DNA of 5,738 nt from Omnitrophica WOR_2 bacterium RIFCSPLOWO2_12_FULL_51_8. GTDB taxonomy: Bacteria; Omnitrophota; Gorgyraeia; Gygaellales; Profunditerraquicolaceae. The notes under the pieces were generated by a model. The model searched no databases. It saw only the letters and a list, made by a program, of their open reading frames with translations, and had not been told where the DNA came from. Shown piece after piece: positions 5,388 to 5,738 of this stretch. The position numbers and the translations under genes are program-made. Location: contig MHHD01000030.1 of assembly GCA_001805895.1 (NCBI GenBank), positions 1 through 5,738 on the forward strand, read 5' to 3'. The number at the start of each line of letters is the position of its first letter. The first letter of the stretch is position 1.

Positions 5388-5738
5388 GTTTGCTTTGCCC
5401 AGCAAGGCGACGATTTGGAATTCTCGCTCGATGTCAACTCATCCGCCATCCCCCTCCCTAAAATATTTAAGCCTAATATTGATCTAAGCGGCCGGGGCTA
5501 CAGCCGCGAGCCGGACTGGCCGCAGGCGCTGGCGGCAAAAGAAGCGCTGGATACCTGGAAGGAAGATATCGGGTTCAACGGGCTCTTCCGCCTGCAGTAT
5601 AACCTTTGGGAGATCAATCAGCTGGCCAAGGATAAAGACGCGCAGGCCAGATTGCTCAGTAATTACGACAATGTTTTTAGAGAGGTGACCGATGCCGGAG
5701 GCGCAGTAATTCTGAATATCTTCGGAACGCCTGCCGGC
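5292..5738 (+). CDS. Secreted glycosidase-like protein (GH39-like TIM barrel?), N-terminal part only
   Basis: An ATG at 5292 opens a frame without stops to the window edge, 149 codons. Residues 1-36 read as a signal peptide: a basic start MTQDTRQKTHDRK, a hydrophobic core IAGSLLIVLLSWVMG to about 35, and a likely signal peptidase I cut after CFA before QQ. The mature part (from about 37) includes PQALAAKEALDTWKEDIGFN, then GLFRLQYNLWEIN and NYDNVFREVTDAGGAVILNI. This alternation resembles the first strands of a clan-A TIM-barrel glycosidase, most like family GH39, but the catalytic acids lie beyond the window, so the family is tentative. A short AAGGG (5284-5288) precedes the start with tight spacing of three bases. 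Residues 1-11 and 23-32 are encoded by heptamer repeats. The gene begins 14 bases after ymdB and may be cotranscribed. Confidence 0.75.
   Translation, partial: MTQDTRQKTHDRKIAGSLLIVLLSWVMGLGSWVCFAQQGDDLEFSLDVNSSAIPLPKIFKPNIDLSGRGYSREPDWPQALAAKEALDTWKEDIGFNGLFRLQYNLWEINQLAKDKDAQARLLSNYDNVFREVTDAGGAVILNIFGTPAG

Noticed and set aside
4488..5449. Minus-strand frames opposite ymdB and the second heptamer array
   Set aside because: They mirror the well-supported ymdB and secreted glycosidase-like coding strand, and have low-complexity translations.

Overview
This window is accessory-looking bacterial chromosome with one tightly packed rightward gene run. The organism cannot be fixed from sequence alone. 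A membrane-anchored RNase Y, a MetV-type corrinoid/folate-pathway protein, an IscU/NifU-type scaffold and abundant GTCNTGG heptamer arrays together suggest an anaerobic, Gram-negative-like lineage. Candidatus Omnitrophota is my best guess, made on general resemblance and held with low confidence.

Layout: positions 1-36 probably carry the first codons of a leftward gene. A sigma70-like promoter at 48-76 lies between it and the rightward run. The run is metV-like (83-748), iscU/nifU-like carrying an intein (745-2250), 5-formyltetrahydrofolate cyclo-ligase (2240-2803), rny (2852-4402) and ymdB (4495-5277). It ends with a truncated secreted glycosidase-like gene from 5292 to the window edge. The first three genes overlap at their ends, so they are probably translated in a coupled way. 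rny and ymdB each have their own Shine-Dalgarno site.

The main discovery candidate is the iscU gene. A complete class 1 intein with a LAGLIDADG homing endonuclease (codons 62-420) interrupts the Fe-S scaffold exactly before its second catalytic cysteine. That cysteine therefore also serves as the +1 nucleophile for splicing. Without splicing there is no functional scaffold. Removing the intein gives a 142-residue protein with Cys37, Asp39, Cys62 and Cys106, which is canonical IscU spacing.

The second unusual element is a pair of inverted arrays of 7-bp units (GTCNTGG and its complement CCANGAC). One lies between rny and ymdB. The other lies directly after ymdB and is translated as the n-region and hydrophobic core of the signal peptide of the next gene. 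A repeat family therefore appears to have become a secretion signal.

Functionally, metV and the cyclo-ligase point to folate one-carbon metabolism, and iscU may supply clusters to the cysteine-rich MetV. rny and ymdB form the RNA-turnover/phosphodiesterase pair also seen in Bacillus subtilis (ymdA-ymdB).
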